Translations under genes and position numbers: made by a program
Shown here: piece by piece, positions 17,228-26,605 of the stretch
Layout of the letters: each line of letters begins with the position of its first letter
Position numbering within the stretch: the first letter of the stretch is position 1
Notes under the pieces: model-generated
What the model saw: only the letters and a program-made list of their open reading frames with translations
Told to the model about the DNA's origin: nothing
The model's database searches: none
From: Chryseobacterium indicum
GTDB taxonomy: Bacteria; Bacteroidota; Bacteroidia; Flavobacteriales; Weeksellaceae
Assembly (NCBI RefSeq): GCF_021504595.1
Contig: NZ_JACSGT010000002.1
Span: forward strand, 682,001-746,000
Direction of reading: 5' to 3'
Length of the DNA: 64,000 bases

Positions 17228-18430
17228 ATGAGTCTTTCCGGTAAAAAAATTCTCATCGCGATTTCCGGAGGAATTGCAGCCTATAAAATCCATTTTCTGA
17301 TCCGTGATTTTGTAAAAAAAGGAGCCGAAATTCAGGTGATTATGACGCCTGATGCAGAAAATTTCGTTACGAAACTCAGTATTTCCACTTTATCTAAGAA
17401 GCCGGTTTATTCAGACTTTTACAGCGATAACGGAACGTGGAACAGTCACGTGGAAATGGCTTTGTGGGCAGATGTCATGATTGTTGCGCCATGCACGGCA
17501 AGTACATTGTCTAAAATGGTTCATGGGTTATGCGATAATCTTGTAATTGCAACGTATATGTCTGCAAAATGTCCTGTTTTTATTGCTCCTGCAATGGATC
17601 TGGATATGTATGCACATCCGTCTACAACAAAAAATCTGGAATTGGCAGAAAGTTTCGGACACCATATTATTCCGGCGGAAAGCGGAGAACTGGCAAGCGG
17701 ATTAATCGGGCAGGGAAGAATGGCAGAACCGGAAACCATAGTACAAACAATCGAAGATTTTTTTGACTCCAAAACTGAAAAAACATTAGCAGGAAAAACG
17801 GTTTTAATTACAGCAGGACCTACGTATGAAGCCATTGATCCTGTGAGATTCATCGGAAACCATTCCTCTGGCAAAATGGGCTTTTCTCTGGCGGAAGAAG
17901 CCGCAAAAAGAGGCGCAAAAGTAATCTTAATTTCGGGACCGAGCTCTCAGAAAATCAATAATAAAAATGTTGAATTACACAAAGTAACCTCAGCAAAAGA
18001 AATGTTATCGAAAGTTCTGGAATTTTACGATACAACAGACATCGGAATTGCAAGTGCTGCCGTTGCAGATTACGCTCCGAAAGAAGTGGCAAAGGAAAAA
18101 ATCAAAAAGAATGACGAAAATTTAACGATTGAACTGGTTAAAAATCCGGACATTCTTAAAACCATGGGTGAGAAGAAAACCCATCAGTTTTTAGTCGGTT
18201 TTGCGTTGGAAACTCAGAATGAAGAGGAAAATGCCAAAGGAAAACTGGAAAAGAAAAATCTGGATATGATCGTCCTGAATTCTCTCCGTGATGAAGGAGC
18301 CGGTTTTAAAAATGATACCAATAAAATAAAGATATTTACCAAAACGGAAAAAACAGAATTTGATCTGAAATCTAAAGAAGATGTGGCAAAAGACATTTTG
18401 GATTTTGTTGAGTCTCAACTTTTAAAATAA
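17228..18430 (+). CDS. coaBC: Bifunctional phosphopantothenoylcysteine decarboxylase/synthase
   Basis: A 400-residue Dfp protein that carries out two consecutive steps of CoA synthesis. The N-terminal CoaC flavoprotein domain (about 1-180) begins with GKKILIAISGGIAAYK and contains the APAMDLDMY motif with the active-site segment. The C-terminal CoaB domain (about 190-400) shows VLITAGPTYEAIDPVRFIGNHSSGKMG and later KIKKNDENLTIELVKNPDIL. The order and length are normal. coaX at 47882 supplies the first step of the same pathway. Confidence 0.96.
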   Translation: MSLSGKKILIAISGGIAAYKIHFLIRDFVKKGAEIQVIMTPDAENFVTKLSISTLSKKPVYSDFYSDNGTWNSHVEMALWADVMIVAPCTASTLSKMVHGLCDNLVIATYMSAKCPVFIAPAMDLDMYAHPSTTKNLELAESFGHHIIPAESGELASGLIGQGRMAEPETIVQTIEDFFDSKTEKTLAGKTVLITAGPTYEAIDPVRFIGNHSSGKMGFSLAEEAAKRGAKVILISGPSSQKINNKNVELHKVTSAKEMLSKVLEFYDTTDIGIASAAVADYAPKEVAKEKIKKNDENLTIELVKNPDILKTMGEKKTHQFLVGFALETQNEEENAKGKLEKKNLDMIVLNSLRDEGAGFKNDTNKIKIFTKTEKTEFDLKSKEDVAKDILDFVESQLLK

Positions 18431-18466
18431 TTTTAATAAATTTCCGTTCTCAATTTTTAGAAGATA

Positions 18467-19375
18467 ATGAAAAAATTTTTAAGCATATTTTTACTTCTGT
18501 TTTTATTCAGTCAGAGTTTTTCTCAGGAGTTACTGGCAACCGTACAGGTAAATTCCCAGCAATTGGGAGGAAGTAACCAGTCTGCCTACAAAGCTCTGGA
18601 GAAAAGTTTGAGAGATTTCATCAACAATACAAGCTGGACAGGAAAAAGACTGCAGAACTTCGAAAAAATAAAATCCAACTTCGCTATTGTGATCAGCGAA
18701 AGAGACGGAAACCGTTTCAAAGGAAGTATTGTGGTACAGGCAGTTCGTCCGGTTTTCAACACCACGTATGAATCTCCTTTGCTTAACCTTCAGGATACAA
18801 GATTTTCTTTTGATTACGTGGAAAACGAAAACCTTATCTTCAACGAAAGACAGTTTTCAGGAAAAAATTTAATTGATGTCATCAGTTTTTATGTGTACGT
18901 TATTTTGGGAATGGATGCAGACAGTTTTCAGTCGATGGCAGGAACGCAATGGTATCACAAAGCACAGCAGATTGCACAGAATGGAGAATCTCAGAATACC
19001 TATGACGGCTGGAAGCAGATTAATGAGCCAAGAAGCCGTTCTATTCTGATTAAAGAAATCATGAGCCCGAACTGGAGCCAGCTTCGCGCTACTATTTATT
19101 CTTATCACAGAGCCGGACTGGATAATCTTTTCAATCAGGATCAGAGCCAAGGTAAAAAAGTGATTTTTGATGCTTTAATGCAGTTAAAACAATACGAAAA
19201 CTCTTTCCAGCAGGCATATTTCTTCAATCTTTTTATGGATTCCAAGGCAGATGAGATTTTCAATATCTTCAATTCCGGAAATAACGGAGGAATTGTTTTA
19301 GGAGATCTTAAGAATGAAATGATCATCCTTTCGCCAAAAAATATTGATGCCAGATGGAATAAATGGAAACAGTAA
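18467..19375 (+). CDS. DUF4835-family secreted protein
   Basis: A 302-residue protein with a signal peptide (about 1-20, ending SFSQ) followed by ELLATVQVNSQQLGGSNQSAYKALEKSLRDFINNTSWT, the opening typical of DUF4835. The family is restricted to Bacteroidota and almost always lies between coaBC and recN, as here. Function is unknown; a cell-envelope role is suspected from the signal peptide. Confidence 0.88.
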   Translation: MKKFLSIFLLLFLFSQSFSQELLATVQVNSQQLGGSNQSAYKALEKSLRDFINNTSWTGKRLQNFEKIKSNFAIVISERDGNRFKGSIVVQAVRPVFNTTYESPLLNLQDTRFSFDYVENENLIFNERQFSGKNLIDVISFYVYVILGMDADSFQSMAGTQWYHKAQQIAQNGESQNTYDGWKQINEPRSRSILIKEIMSPNWSQLRATIYSYHRAGLDNLFNQDQSQGKKVIFDALMQLKQYENSFQQAYFFNLFMDSKADEIFNIFNSGNNGGIVLGDLKNEMIILSPKNIDARWNKWKQ

Positions 19376-19403
19376 TTCTCTTGAATTCTGAAATCTAAAG
19401 TTC

Positions 19404-19411
19404 TATATTTG
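19404..19411 (+). promoter_or_regulatory. -7 box (TATATTTG) upstream of recN
   Basis: TATATTTG fits the -7 consensus, 27 nt before the recN ATG. A TTG at 19381-19383 is 20 nt upstream, slightly longer than the usual 17-19. Confidence 0.55.
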
Positions 19412-19437
19412 CAATAGCCAAATAATCGCTATTATCA

Positions 19438-21087
19438 ATGCTTTCGAGAATTTACATTAAAAACTTTGCCCTTATTGATACGCTTGAAGTATCATTGCAC
19501 AACGGTTTACAGGTGATTACCGGAGAAACCGGTGCGGGAAAATCTATTATTTTAGGTGCGCTCCGACTGATTCTGGGCGAAAGAGCAGATGTAAAATCGA
19601 TCTCAAAAGCAGAAGAAAAAAGCATCGTAGAAACAGAATTTTCCCTGAACAATCAATTCAAGAAATTCTTTATCGAAAATGATCTTGATTATGAACATCA
19701 AACGATCATCCGCAGAGAAATTTTACCTTCCGGAAAATCGAGAGCATTTATTAATGATGTTCCTGTAACACTGGATATTTTAAAGGAACTGTCTTCCCAA
19801 CTGATTGATATTCACTCACAGTTTGAAACGTCGAATCTTTTTACGGCAGAATATCAGTTTAAAATCATTGACGGACTTTCTGAAAACAAACAGATCATTC
19901 ATGAATATCAGAATGAATTTTCAGATTTTCAAAGTCTTAAAACACAGCTCAAAAAGCTGCAGACTCAGCTTTCGGATTCCAATAAAGAAAGTGATTATAA
20001 AGCGTTTCTTCTGAACGAACTTGAGGAACTTCATCTGGATAATGTAGATTATGAAGAACTTCAGAATCAGCTTTCCATTCAGGAAAATGCGGAAATGATC
20101 TCCGATAATCTGGCGCAGGTTTTATCAAGATTTCATCAGGAAGAAGTAGGAATTTTGTCATTTTTTAATGAAGCGAAAAATAAACTTGCTAAAATTGCGG
20201 AAGTTTCCCAGAGTTTTGCAGAACTTGATGAAAGGCTTGAAATGTCTTTTGTAGAATTAAAAGACATTATCTCTGAGCTGGAAGATGAAGCGGAAAGCAT
20301 AGAAGTAAATCCTGAAAATTTAGCCTTACTGGTTGAATTAAATAACAGAATCAATAATCTTTTTGTAAAACATAACGTTTCCGATCTTACGGAACTCAAA
20401 GAAATCAGAGATCAGTTAGCCGGAGAACAGCAGGGCGCGTCCGAACTGGAATCTCAGATTGAAGAAGTGGAGGAAAATATTTCCAAAAAGGAAAAAACAC
20501 TTCAGTCTTTGGCTGAAAAGCTTTCGAAAAACAGAAAAAAAAGTATCCCTGTTTTCATCAAAAAAGTAGAATCTTTGCTCAAAAAACTAGGTCTTGAAAA
20601 AGCCAGAGTTGATATTGAACTTTTTGATACCTCCGAGTTCAATCCGTTCGGGAAAGAAAATATCCAGCTTTTGTTTCAGGCAAACTCAGGATTTCCGTTA
20701 AAGCCGATTCAAACGGCAATTTCCGGTGGTGAAAGGTCAAGGGTAATGTTGGCGGTAAAAAAGATCATTGCAGAAAGTGATGAACTTCCAACTTTAATTT
20801 TAGACGAAATCGATACCGGAGTTTCCGGAAAAGTAGCCGAAGAAATCGGAAATCTGATGCGTGAAATGTCTGCCGATATGCAATTAATTGTCATTTCCCA
20901 CTTAGCACAGGTTGCCGCAAAAGGGAACAACAATTACAAAGTGCTGAAACAGGATATCGCCGGAAAAACCCAGTCTACTATTGTCCCATTAAGTGACGAA
21001 GAAAAGCTGAACGAGATTGCCCAGTTGCTTTCCGGAAGTAAGATTACCGAAGCGGCTTTGGCGCAGGCGAAAGAATTGATAGGTTAG
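19438..21087 (+). CDS. recN: DNA repair protein RecN
   Basis: A 549-residue SMC-like ATPase of recombinational double-strand break repair. Walker A GETGAGKS is at residues 29-36. Two long coiled-coil arms occupy about 150-385. The C-terminal head has the ABC signature ISGGERSRVMLA, Walker B TLILDEIDTGVSG, and the D-loop and switch region LIVISHLAQVAA. Length is normal. It has its own -7 box and a terminator at 21113-21139. Confidence 0.96.
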   Translation: MLSRIYIKNFALIDTLEVSLHNGLQVITGETGAGKSIILGALRLILGERADVKSISKAEEKSIVETEFSLNNQFKKFFIENDLDYEHQTIIRREILPSGKSRAFINDVPVTLDILKELSSQLIDIHSQFETSNLFTAEYQFKIIDGLSENKQIIHEYQNEFSDFQSLKTQLKKLQTQLSDSNKESDYKAFLLNELEELHLDNVDYEELQNQLSIQENAEMISDNLAQVLSRFHQEEVGILSFFNEAKNKLAKIAEVSQSFAELDERLEMSFVELKDIISELEDEAESIEVNPENLALLVELNNRINNLFVKHNVSDLTELKEIRDQLAGEQQGASELESQIEEVEENISKKEKTLQSLAEKLSKNRKKSIPVFIKKVESLLKKLGLEKARVDIELFDTSEFNPFGKENIQLLFQANSGFPLKPIQTAISGGERSRVMLAVKKIIAESDELPTLILDEIDTGVSGKVAEEIGNLMREMSADMQLIVISHLAQVAAKGNNNYKVLKQDIAGKTQSTIVPLSDEEKLNEIAQLLSGSKITEAALAQAKELIG

Positions 21088-21112
21088 GTTTTAACGAAAT
21101 AAATAATATAGG

Positions 21113-21139
21113 ACTTCTGGATTTCAGAGGTTTTTTTTT
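21113..21139 (+). terminator. Terminator of recN
   Basis: ACTTCTG (21113-21119) and CAGAGGT (21125-21131) form a 7-bp stem including one G-U pair, with a 5-nt loop, followed by nine Ts. Confidence 0.8.
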
Positions 21140-21162
21140 ATATTTGAATTTTATCCATATCC

Positions 21163-21828
21163 ATGAAACAATTATTAATTGTCATATTCTCGCTCTTTTT
21201 ACATTTAGTATACAGTCAAAACTGTGGCTGTTCAAAAAAGCCGGAATTAAAAAACTTAATTTCCTGTCAAGCGACAGTATTTAAAAATAAAGCGAAAATA
21301 TATTGGGAATACAATTGCAATGCTTCCTGGATTACGTTTCAAAAAGGAAAAATTCGGCGTAAAATATATTCGCTGGATAAAAATACAATGGAATTTACAA
21401 CCAGATTAGGATACATTCAGTGGACTGAATATAAAAATTCATTTTTAATAGAAAACAGCAAGGCTTCCGGATGTTGTGATCCTCATGAATATATTCTTTA
21501 CAGCAAAGAAACAGGGAAAAAGATTGCTGAACTGGGAACTGCAATTTTTAGCGATGATTCTTCCAAGAATCCTTATGTATTGACAATGTCGGGAAACGAT
21601 GAAGTATTATTTACTAATCTCAATACCAATCAATCTTGCAGAATAAAAGTTTCTCAAAAGAAAATTGAAAATACGCTGAAGAATTCGGATATATTGTATG
21701 CAGAAGAATTGTTTGAAAATTTTCAGTTTAAAAAAGGAATGTTATCCATGCAGCTAAAATATAAAGATTCTGGAAATTTCTGGAAAAAGGAAAAAATCTT
21801 TTTAGATACAGCCAAAGATTGTAACTAA
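21163..21828 (+). CDS. Secreted Cys-containing protein of unknown function
   Basis: A 221-residue protein with a signal peptide (about 1-18, ending VYSQ). The mature N-terminus is cysteine-rich (NCGCSKKPELKNLISC), with further Cys in YNCNASW and SGCCDPHEY and at the C-terminus, suggesting disulfides in the periplasm or outside the cell. The rest is beta-strand-like. No family is recognised. It stands between recN and the DUF5687 exporter genes. Confidence 0.65.
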   Translation: MKQLLIVIFSLFLHLVYSQNCGCSKKPELKNLISCQATVFKNKAKIYWEYNCNASWITFQKGKIRRKIYSLDKNTMEFTTRLGYIQWTEYKNSFLIENSKASGCCDPHEYILYSKETGKKIAELGTAIFSDDSSKNPYVLTMSGNDEVLFTNLNTNQSCRIKVSQKKIENTLKNSDILYAEELFENFQFKKGMLSMQLKYKDSGNFWKKEKIFLDTAKDCN

Positions 21829-21896
21829 TTAGGCTCCTGTATATAATTTCTGTAACAATTCTATCTTTATACAAACTAATGTAATAAAAGATAGCT

Positions 21897-23363
21897 ATGT
21901 TTTTAAAATTCCTCAGATTAGAAATCAAAAGCTTTTTTCGGGGCAGTTCTTTAGGAATCAATCTGGCGATGAAGATTCTTCGATTTATCGGGATTCTTTA
22001 TTTTATGGCTTGTCTTGTAGGAGGAGCTTTTGGCGCATTTTTTTATATTCAGGAAGAAATGCATCAGGATCCCATTAAGGTGGTTTCAAAATTCATGATT
22101 GCAGCTTGGGCGGTTGACCTCATTGCCAAATACATATGGCAGGAATTACCGACACAGAATATAAAGCCGTTTCTTACGCTCAATATTCCCAAAAAGACAT
22201 TGGTGAATTATATGCTGGGAAAAACATTTCTGTCTGCTTTCAGTTGGTTCAATTCCCTTTTCCTGATTACTTTTTCCATCATTGCATTATTCAACGGATA
22301 TGATGTTTTAGGCGTTGTGGGATGGCTGATTGGGATTTCGCTGTTATTTTACCTCAACAATTTTATCAACATTCTTTTTAACGATAAAGAAACCATTGTC
22401 ATCGTTGTCGGATGTATTTTTGCGGCAGTTGCAGGATTGGCGTATTACAATATTGTTCCGGTTTTGGATTATTCTGAGCAGTTTTTTTATAATTTTTTTG
22501 AAAGACCTTATTTTGTAGTGATTTCCATCGGGTTGTTTTTCGGGTTGTGGAAAATCTGTTACAACCATATCCGGAAAATATTTTATCTGGATGAAGGTCT
22601 GGAAGCTAAAAAAGAAATCGGAAGAACTGAGAATATTACCTTTCTCAACAAATACGGAGCGATCGGAACATTTATCAACAATGATATTAAAATGCTGAAA
22701 CGCAATAAGGTAACGAAAGGGATTTTGTGGGGAAGCATTATGTTTCTGTTCTACGGACTGCTGATGTTTTCGTCACCGGTTTATAAAACTCCTGCGATGA
22801 TGATGTTAATGGGATTGTTCGTTACCGGAGGATTTCAGTTTATGTTCGGACAGCGGGTTCCTGCTTTCGACAGCTCTTACTATCCTTTGATGATGACGCT
22901 GAATGTTCCCTACAAAGAATACCTGAAAGCAAAATGGTGGCTGATGAATATTGTCACTGCTTTTTCCATGATTCTGGCGGTTTGTTATGCCTATTTCGGC
23001 TGGGAAATGTATCTTACCTTCTTCGCTGCCGGAATTTACAATATCGGGGTAAATTCTCAGTTTACACTTTGGTCGGGCGCTTTTAACAAAACGCAGATGG
23101 ATCTTAATGCCAAAGAAAAAAGATTCGGACAGAAAAACAGCTTTAACGTAAAAGCACTCTTGCTGCTGATTCCGAAGATGTTTCTTCCGATGCTTGTTTT
23201 CGCATTGATGCAGAAATTTTTCAGTATTACAGCGGGAGTTATCAGTATCGGAGTTTTAGGAGTAATCGGATTTTTTATCAGGGAAAAGATATTCGATATT
23301 ATCGTAAAACATTACAAGGTAGAAAAATACAGTACATTAGAAGCATTCAAAAACAAAGATTAA
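21897..23363 (+). CDS. DUF5687-family ABC exporter permease
   Basis: A 488-residue membrane protein with about ten to twelve hydrophobic segments, grouped in two halves. It opens FLKFLRLEIKSFFRGSSLGINLAMKILRF, the usual DUF5687 start. The gene for an ABC ATPase begins 2 bp after its stop, so the pair forms one transporter. Members resemble ABC-2 permeases of unknown substrate, widespread in Bacteroidota. Confidence 0.85.
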   Translation: MFLKFLRLEIKSFFRGSSLGINLAMKILRFIGILYFMACLVGGAFGAFFYIQEEMHQDPIKVVSKFMIAAWAVDLIAKYIWQELPTQNIKPFLTLNIPKKTLVNYMLGKTFLSAFSWFNSLFLITFSIIALFNGYDVLGVVGWLIGISLLFYLNNFINILFNDKETIVIVVGCIFAAVAGLAYYNIVPVLDYSEQFFYNFFERPYFVVISIGLFFGLWKICYNHIRKIFYLDEGLEAKKEIGRTENITFLNKYGAIGTFINNDIKMLKRNKVTKGILWGSIMFLFYGLLMFSSPVYKTPAMMMLMGLFVTGGFQFMFGQRVPAFDSSYYPLMMTLNVPYKEYLKAKWWLMNIVTAFSMILAVCYAYFGWEMYLTFFAAGIYNIGVNSQFTLWSGAFNKTQMDLNAKEKRFGQKNSFNVKALLLLIPKMFLPMLVFALMQKFFSITAGVISIGVLGVIGFFIREKIFDIIVKHYKVEKYSTLEAFKNKD

Positions 23364-23364
23364 T

Positions 23365-24096
23365 ATGATCACCATTAATAATTTAACAAAAACATACGGA
23401 AAAGCAACCGTTTTAAATATAGAACATCTGGAAATTCCGAAAGGAGAAACATTCGGTCTTGTAGGAAATAACGGAGCCGGAAAAACCACCCTTTTCAGCT
23501 TAATGCTTGATCTTATTCAGGCTTCTACGGGATTTGTAAGCATCGACGGGATAAAAGTAAACGAATCTGAAGCATGGAAAAACAAAGTTTCCGCTTTTGT
23601 AGACGATTCTTTCCTCATCGGATATCTTACACCGGAAGAATATTTTTATTTCATCGGGGAACTGAGAGGGCAGAACAAAGCTTCTGTAGATGCCTTTTTA
23701 AAACAGTTTCATGATCTTTTCAGCGGTGAAATTTTAAACTCCGGAAAATACGTCCGCGATCTTTCCAAAGGAAACCAGAAAAAAGTAGGAATTGTGGGCG
23801 CCATTATCGGAAATCCCGAAATCATTATTCTGGATGAACCTTTTGCCAATCTGGATCCTTCCACACAGATTAAGCTTAAAAATTTAATTAAAGAACTGTC
23901 TAAACAGGACGGAGTGACTTTTCTTATTTCCAGTCACGATCTTTCGCATACCACAGAAGTATGCAACAGAATTGTAGTCGTAAACAAAGGACAATTGGTA
24001 AAAGATATACAGACCAATCCTGAAACCCTGAAAGATCTGGAGCAGTATTTTGCCGATCAGATTTCCAGTCCGGTAGAAGAGGATTCTGTATTATAG
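23365..24096 (+). CDS. ABC transporter ATP-binding protein
   Basis: A 243-residue ATPase with Walker A GNNGAGKT (34-41), a divergent signature LSKGNQKK, Walker B IIILDEPFANLDP and the switch His in SSHDLSHTTEVC. LSKGNQKK in place of LSGGQ is typical of the multidrug/bacitracin-type exporter ATPases that pair with ABC-2 permeases. It starts 2 bp after the DUF5687 permease gene. Substrate unknown. Confidence 0.92.
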   Translation: MITINNLTKTYGKATVLNIEHLEIPKGETFGLVGNNGAGKTTLFSLMLDLIQASTGFVSIDGIKVNESEAWKNKVSAFVDDSFLIGYLTPEEYFYFIGELRGQNKASVDAFLKQFHDLFSGEILNSGKYVRDLSKGNQKKVGIVGAIIGNPEIIILDEPFANLDPSTQIKLKNLIKELSKQDGVTFLISSHDLSHTTEVCNRIVVVNKGQLVKDIQTNPETLKDLEQYFADQISSPVEEDSVL

Positions 24097-24179
24097 ATAT
24101 TACCAATAAATCAAATTTAAAAATCGTTGATCTGTAATTGTGGTACATCCGCTAATTTTGTCAGGTTAAAATTTAATCT

Positions 24180-24812
24180 ATGGAATTAATTGAAAAACTG
24201 AACTGGAGATATGCTGCCAAAGCAATGAACGGTCAGAAAGTACCACAGGAAAAAGTGGATAAAATAGTAGAAGCTGCAAGACTGGCTCCTACATCAAGCG
24301 GTCTTCAGCCTTTTGAAATCATTGTCGTAACCAATCAGGAAATTAAAGAACAGATCAAGCCTCACGCGTGGAATCAGCCGCAGATTACAGATTGTTCGCA
24401 TTTATTGGTTTTTGCAGCGTGGGATAATTACACAGAAGAAAGAATCAATGGAATGTTTGATCTTACCAATGAAGTAAGAGGATTTAAAAATGAAGGTTGG
24501 GAAAATTACAGACAAATGTTGTTGAGTACCTATCCGCAAAGATCTGCAGAAGAAAACTTCACTCATGCTGCAAAACAGGCTTATATCGGATTTGGAGCTG
24601 CGATTATTGCAGCCGCTTTTGAAGAGGTAGATTCTACCCCGATGGAAGGCTTTGTTCCGGAAGAAGTTGATAAGGTTTTAAACCTGCAGGAAAAAGGTTT
24701 AAAAAGCGTTCTTTTGTTACCAATCGGGTACAGAGATGCTTCCAATGACTGGTTAGTGAATTTAACCAAAGTAAGAAAACCAAAAGAAGACTTCATTAAA
24801 GAAATCAAGTAA
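24180..24812 (+). CDS. NAD(P)H-dependent nitroreductase-family oxidoreductase
   Basis: A 210-residue FMN-dependent protein of the NfsB/NTR family. It opens MELIEKLNWRYAAKAMNGQKVP, an NTR start with the FMN-phosphate-binding region, followed by ARLAPTSSGLQPFEIIVV. The glycine-rich IGFGAAIIAAAFEEVDSTPMEGF segment and LLPIGYRD near the end are also standard. Likely reduces quinones or nitro compounds. A -7-like TAATTTTG at 24153-24160 is 20 nt before the start. A bidirectional terminator follows at 24834-24866. Confidence 0.9.
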   Translation: MELIEKLNWRYAAKAMNGQKVPQEKVDKIVEAARLAPTSSGLQPFEIIVVTNQEIKEQIKPHAWNQPQITDCSHLLVFAAWDNYTEERINGMFDLTNEVRGFKNEGWENYRQMLLSTYPQRSAEENFTHAAKQAYIGFGAAIIAAAFEEVDSTPMEGFVPEEVDKVLNLQEKGLKSVLLLPIGYRDASNDWLVNLTKVRKPKEDFIKEIK

Positions 24813-24833
24813 TTATTGATTATTTTACTCATA

Positions 24834-24870
24834 AAAATACCCTTTCAGCAGTTGGAAGGGTATTTTGTTT
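24834..24870. terminator. Bidirectional terminator between nitroreductase and the RelE-type toxin gene
   Basis: AAAATACCCTT (24834-24844) and AAGGGTATTTT (24856-24866) form an 11-bp stem with an 11-nt loop. It lies between convergent genes and carries A/T runs on both sides. Confidence 0.8.
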
Positions 24871-25189
24871 ATTTTTCGCAATCTATCTTTTTAGGATTTT
24901 GTCTTGTATCGAAAACATCTGCAATTTTAATCAAATGATTTTCCTCGTCTACAGAATAAATAATTTTATAGTTCGATTCTACAAGATAATGATATTTGAT
25001 GATTCTGTTTTCAAGTAAAAATTCTGTCTGACCCATTTTGGGGTTGTCAATTAATTTATCCGGAGCTTTTAGAATTCTCGTAACAATTTTCAAAGCAACT
25101 TTGTAGCTTCCTGATGTCAACTCATAGTAGTTAAAAATATCATCAATCTGCTTTTCTGAAAATTCCGACCAAATGATTTTATATTTCAC
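24869..25189 (-). CDS. RelE/ParE-family toxin
   Basis: A 106-residue basic protein with the RelE/ParE fold signs: YKIIWSEFSEKQIDDIFNYY at the N-terminus, IIKYHYLVESNYKIIYSVDEENHLIKIADVFDTRQNP at the C-terminus, where YKIIYSV and the DVFDTRQNP end match the ParE consensus. Such toxins poison gyrase or cut ribosome-bound mRNA; the sequence does not decide which. Its ATG overlaps the antitoxin stop by 4 nt. Confidence 0.85.
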   Translation of the reverse strand: MKYKIIWSEFSEKQIDDIFNYYELTSGSYKVALKIVTRILKAPDKLIDNPKMGQTEFLLENRIIKYHYLVESNYKIIYSVDEENHLIKIADVFDTRQNPKKIDCEK

Positions 25190-25422
25190 CTTTCGTATTT
25201 TGACAGAAGTTCAGAAGTGGTTTTGAATTTTTTATTGTTGAAGTCATCTTCGGATCTTGAAATTCTTTCATTCATTTCTTCTGTGGAGAAAGGCTTAAAT
25301 TGATTTTCTTCATCCATATTTTTAGCTTTCTTCATGAGTTTTTCAAACTGACCAATCATTTCCTCACTCTGAAGGTTGAGAAAAGCCTGTATAAAAGCTA
25401 ATTTTCTGCTTTGGATATCCAT
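25186..25422 (-). CDS. Putative antitoxin partner of the RelE/ParE-like toxin
   Basis: A 78-residue, charged, probably helical protein with the C-terminal half rich in Glu, Asp, Phe and Ser (NQFKPFSTEEMNERISRSEDDFNN). It directly precedes and overlaps the toxin gene by 4 nt, the usual antitoxin-first order. The sequence MDIQSRKLAFIQAFLNLQSEEMIGQFEKLM resembles the small Bacteroidota antitoxins that accompany ParE-like toxins. DNA-binding residues are not obvious. Confidence 0.75.
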   Translation of the reverse strand: MDIQSRKLAFIQAFLNLQSEEMIGQFEKLMKKAKNMDEENQFKPFSTEEMNERISRSEDDFNNKKFKTTSELLSKYER

Positions 25423-25468
25423 TTTAGAAATATTTGATAATCAAATGTATAAAAATTAATTTAAAATT

Positions 25469-25509
25469 AAAATCCCTTTCAATTAGTTTTTTTGAAAGGG
25501 ATTTTTTAT
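25469..25509. terminator. Terminator downstream of hemE
   Basis: AAAATCCCTTTC (25469-25480) and GAAAGGGATTTT (25494-25505) form a 12-bp stem with a T-rich loop. It lies after the minus-strand hemE stop and before the toxin-antitoxin promoter. Confidence 0.8.
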
Positions 25510-25527
25510 TGTATGTGTATTTAAATA

Positions 25528-26565
25528 CTAAAACTCAGCATTCGGTTTCCAATCCACCACAGCTCTGATGAACGCTTCAGCATTTTCCACAGGAATATTA
25601 GGTAAAATGCCGTGTCCTAAATTAGCAATGTAACGGTCTTTTCCGAAACGGTTGATCATTTCCGTCACCATTTTTTTAATTGTTTCAGGAGTAGAATGCA
25701 GTCTTGCAGGATCAAAATTTCCCTGAAGCGTCATTGTATGATTGGTTAAAGTTCTTGCAAACTCAGGCTTAATCGTCCAGTCAACACCCAAAGCAGAAAC
25801 CGGCGACTGCGCCATATCTTCCAGAGCAAACCAGCATCCTTTTCCGAAAACCACAACGTGCGTTAAAGGGCTTAAAGCTTCAACGATCTGGTTAATATAT
25901 TTCCATGAAAATTCCTGATAATCTGCCGGAGAAAGCATTCCGCCCCATGAATCGAAAACCTGAACCGCAGAAACCCCTTTTTCAACCTTTCTTTTAAGAT
26001 AAGCGATCGTTGTATCGGTAATCTTTTGAAGTAATAAATGCGCCGCTTCCGGTTGTGTAAAGCAGAAAGACTTGGCAATATCAAAAGCCTTGCTTCCTTT
26101 TCCTTCCACACAGTAGCAGAGTATCGTCCACGGAGAACCTGCAAAACCGATCAACGGAATTTCATTATTCAATTTCTGTAAAGTCAGTTCAATGGCATCA
26201 AAAACATAACCTAACGTATCATTCACATCCGGAACCACCACATTCTGCACATCTTCCATCGTTCTGATGGGATTATCCAGCCATGGACCCACAGATTCCT
26301 TCATTTTGAAATCAATTCCCATCGCTTGCGGAACAACAAGGATATCAGAGAATAAAATCGCTGCATCCAAAGGAAATCTTCTGATCGGCTGTACAGTAAT
26401 TTCGGAAGCCAGTTCCGGTGTCTGACATCTTGTGAAGAAGTCGTATTTGTCGCGTAATGCAATAAATTCCGGCAAATATCTTCCAGCCTGTCTCATCATC
26501 CAAACCGGCGGTCTTTCTACGGTTTCTCCGCGAAGTGCTTTTAAGTATAGGTCGTTTTTAATCAT
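25528..26565 (-). CDS. hemE: Uroporphyrinogen decarboxylase
   Basis: A 345-residue enzyme that removes four carboxyl groups from uroporphyrinogen III to give coproporphyrinogen III. The two signature blocks are present: [16 protein letters not shown] near residues 19-34 (catalytic Arg) and [17 protein letters not shown] near 139-155, and later [10 protein letters not shown] and [11 protein letters not shown]. Length and domain are normal. It is the last gene of the heme operon, 40 bp after hemD. Confidence 0.97.
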   Translation of the reverse strand: MIKNDLYLKALRGETVERPPVWMMRQAGRYLPEFIALRDKYDFFTRCQTPELASEITVQPIRRFPLDAAILFSDILVVPQAMGIDFKMKESVGPWLDNPIRTMEDVQNVVVPDVNDTLGYVFDAIELTLQKLNNEIPLIGFAGSPWTILCYCVEGKGSKAFDIAKSFCFTQPEAAHLLLQKITDTTIAYLKRKVEKGVSAVQVFDSWGGMLSPADYQEFSWKYINQIVEALSPLTHVVVFGKGCWFALEDMAQSPVSALGVDWTIKPEFARTLTNHTMTLQGNFDPARLHSTPETIKKMVTEMINRFGKDRYIANLGHGILPNIPVENAEAFIRAVVDWKPNAEF

Positions 26566-26605
26566 AATATACTAGACTTTATTGCCAAGAATGACAATTA
26601 AAATA

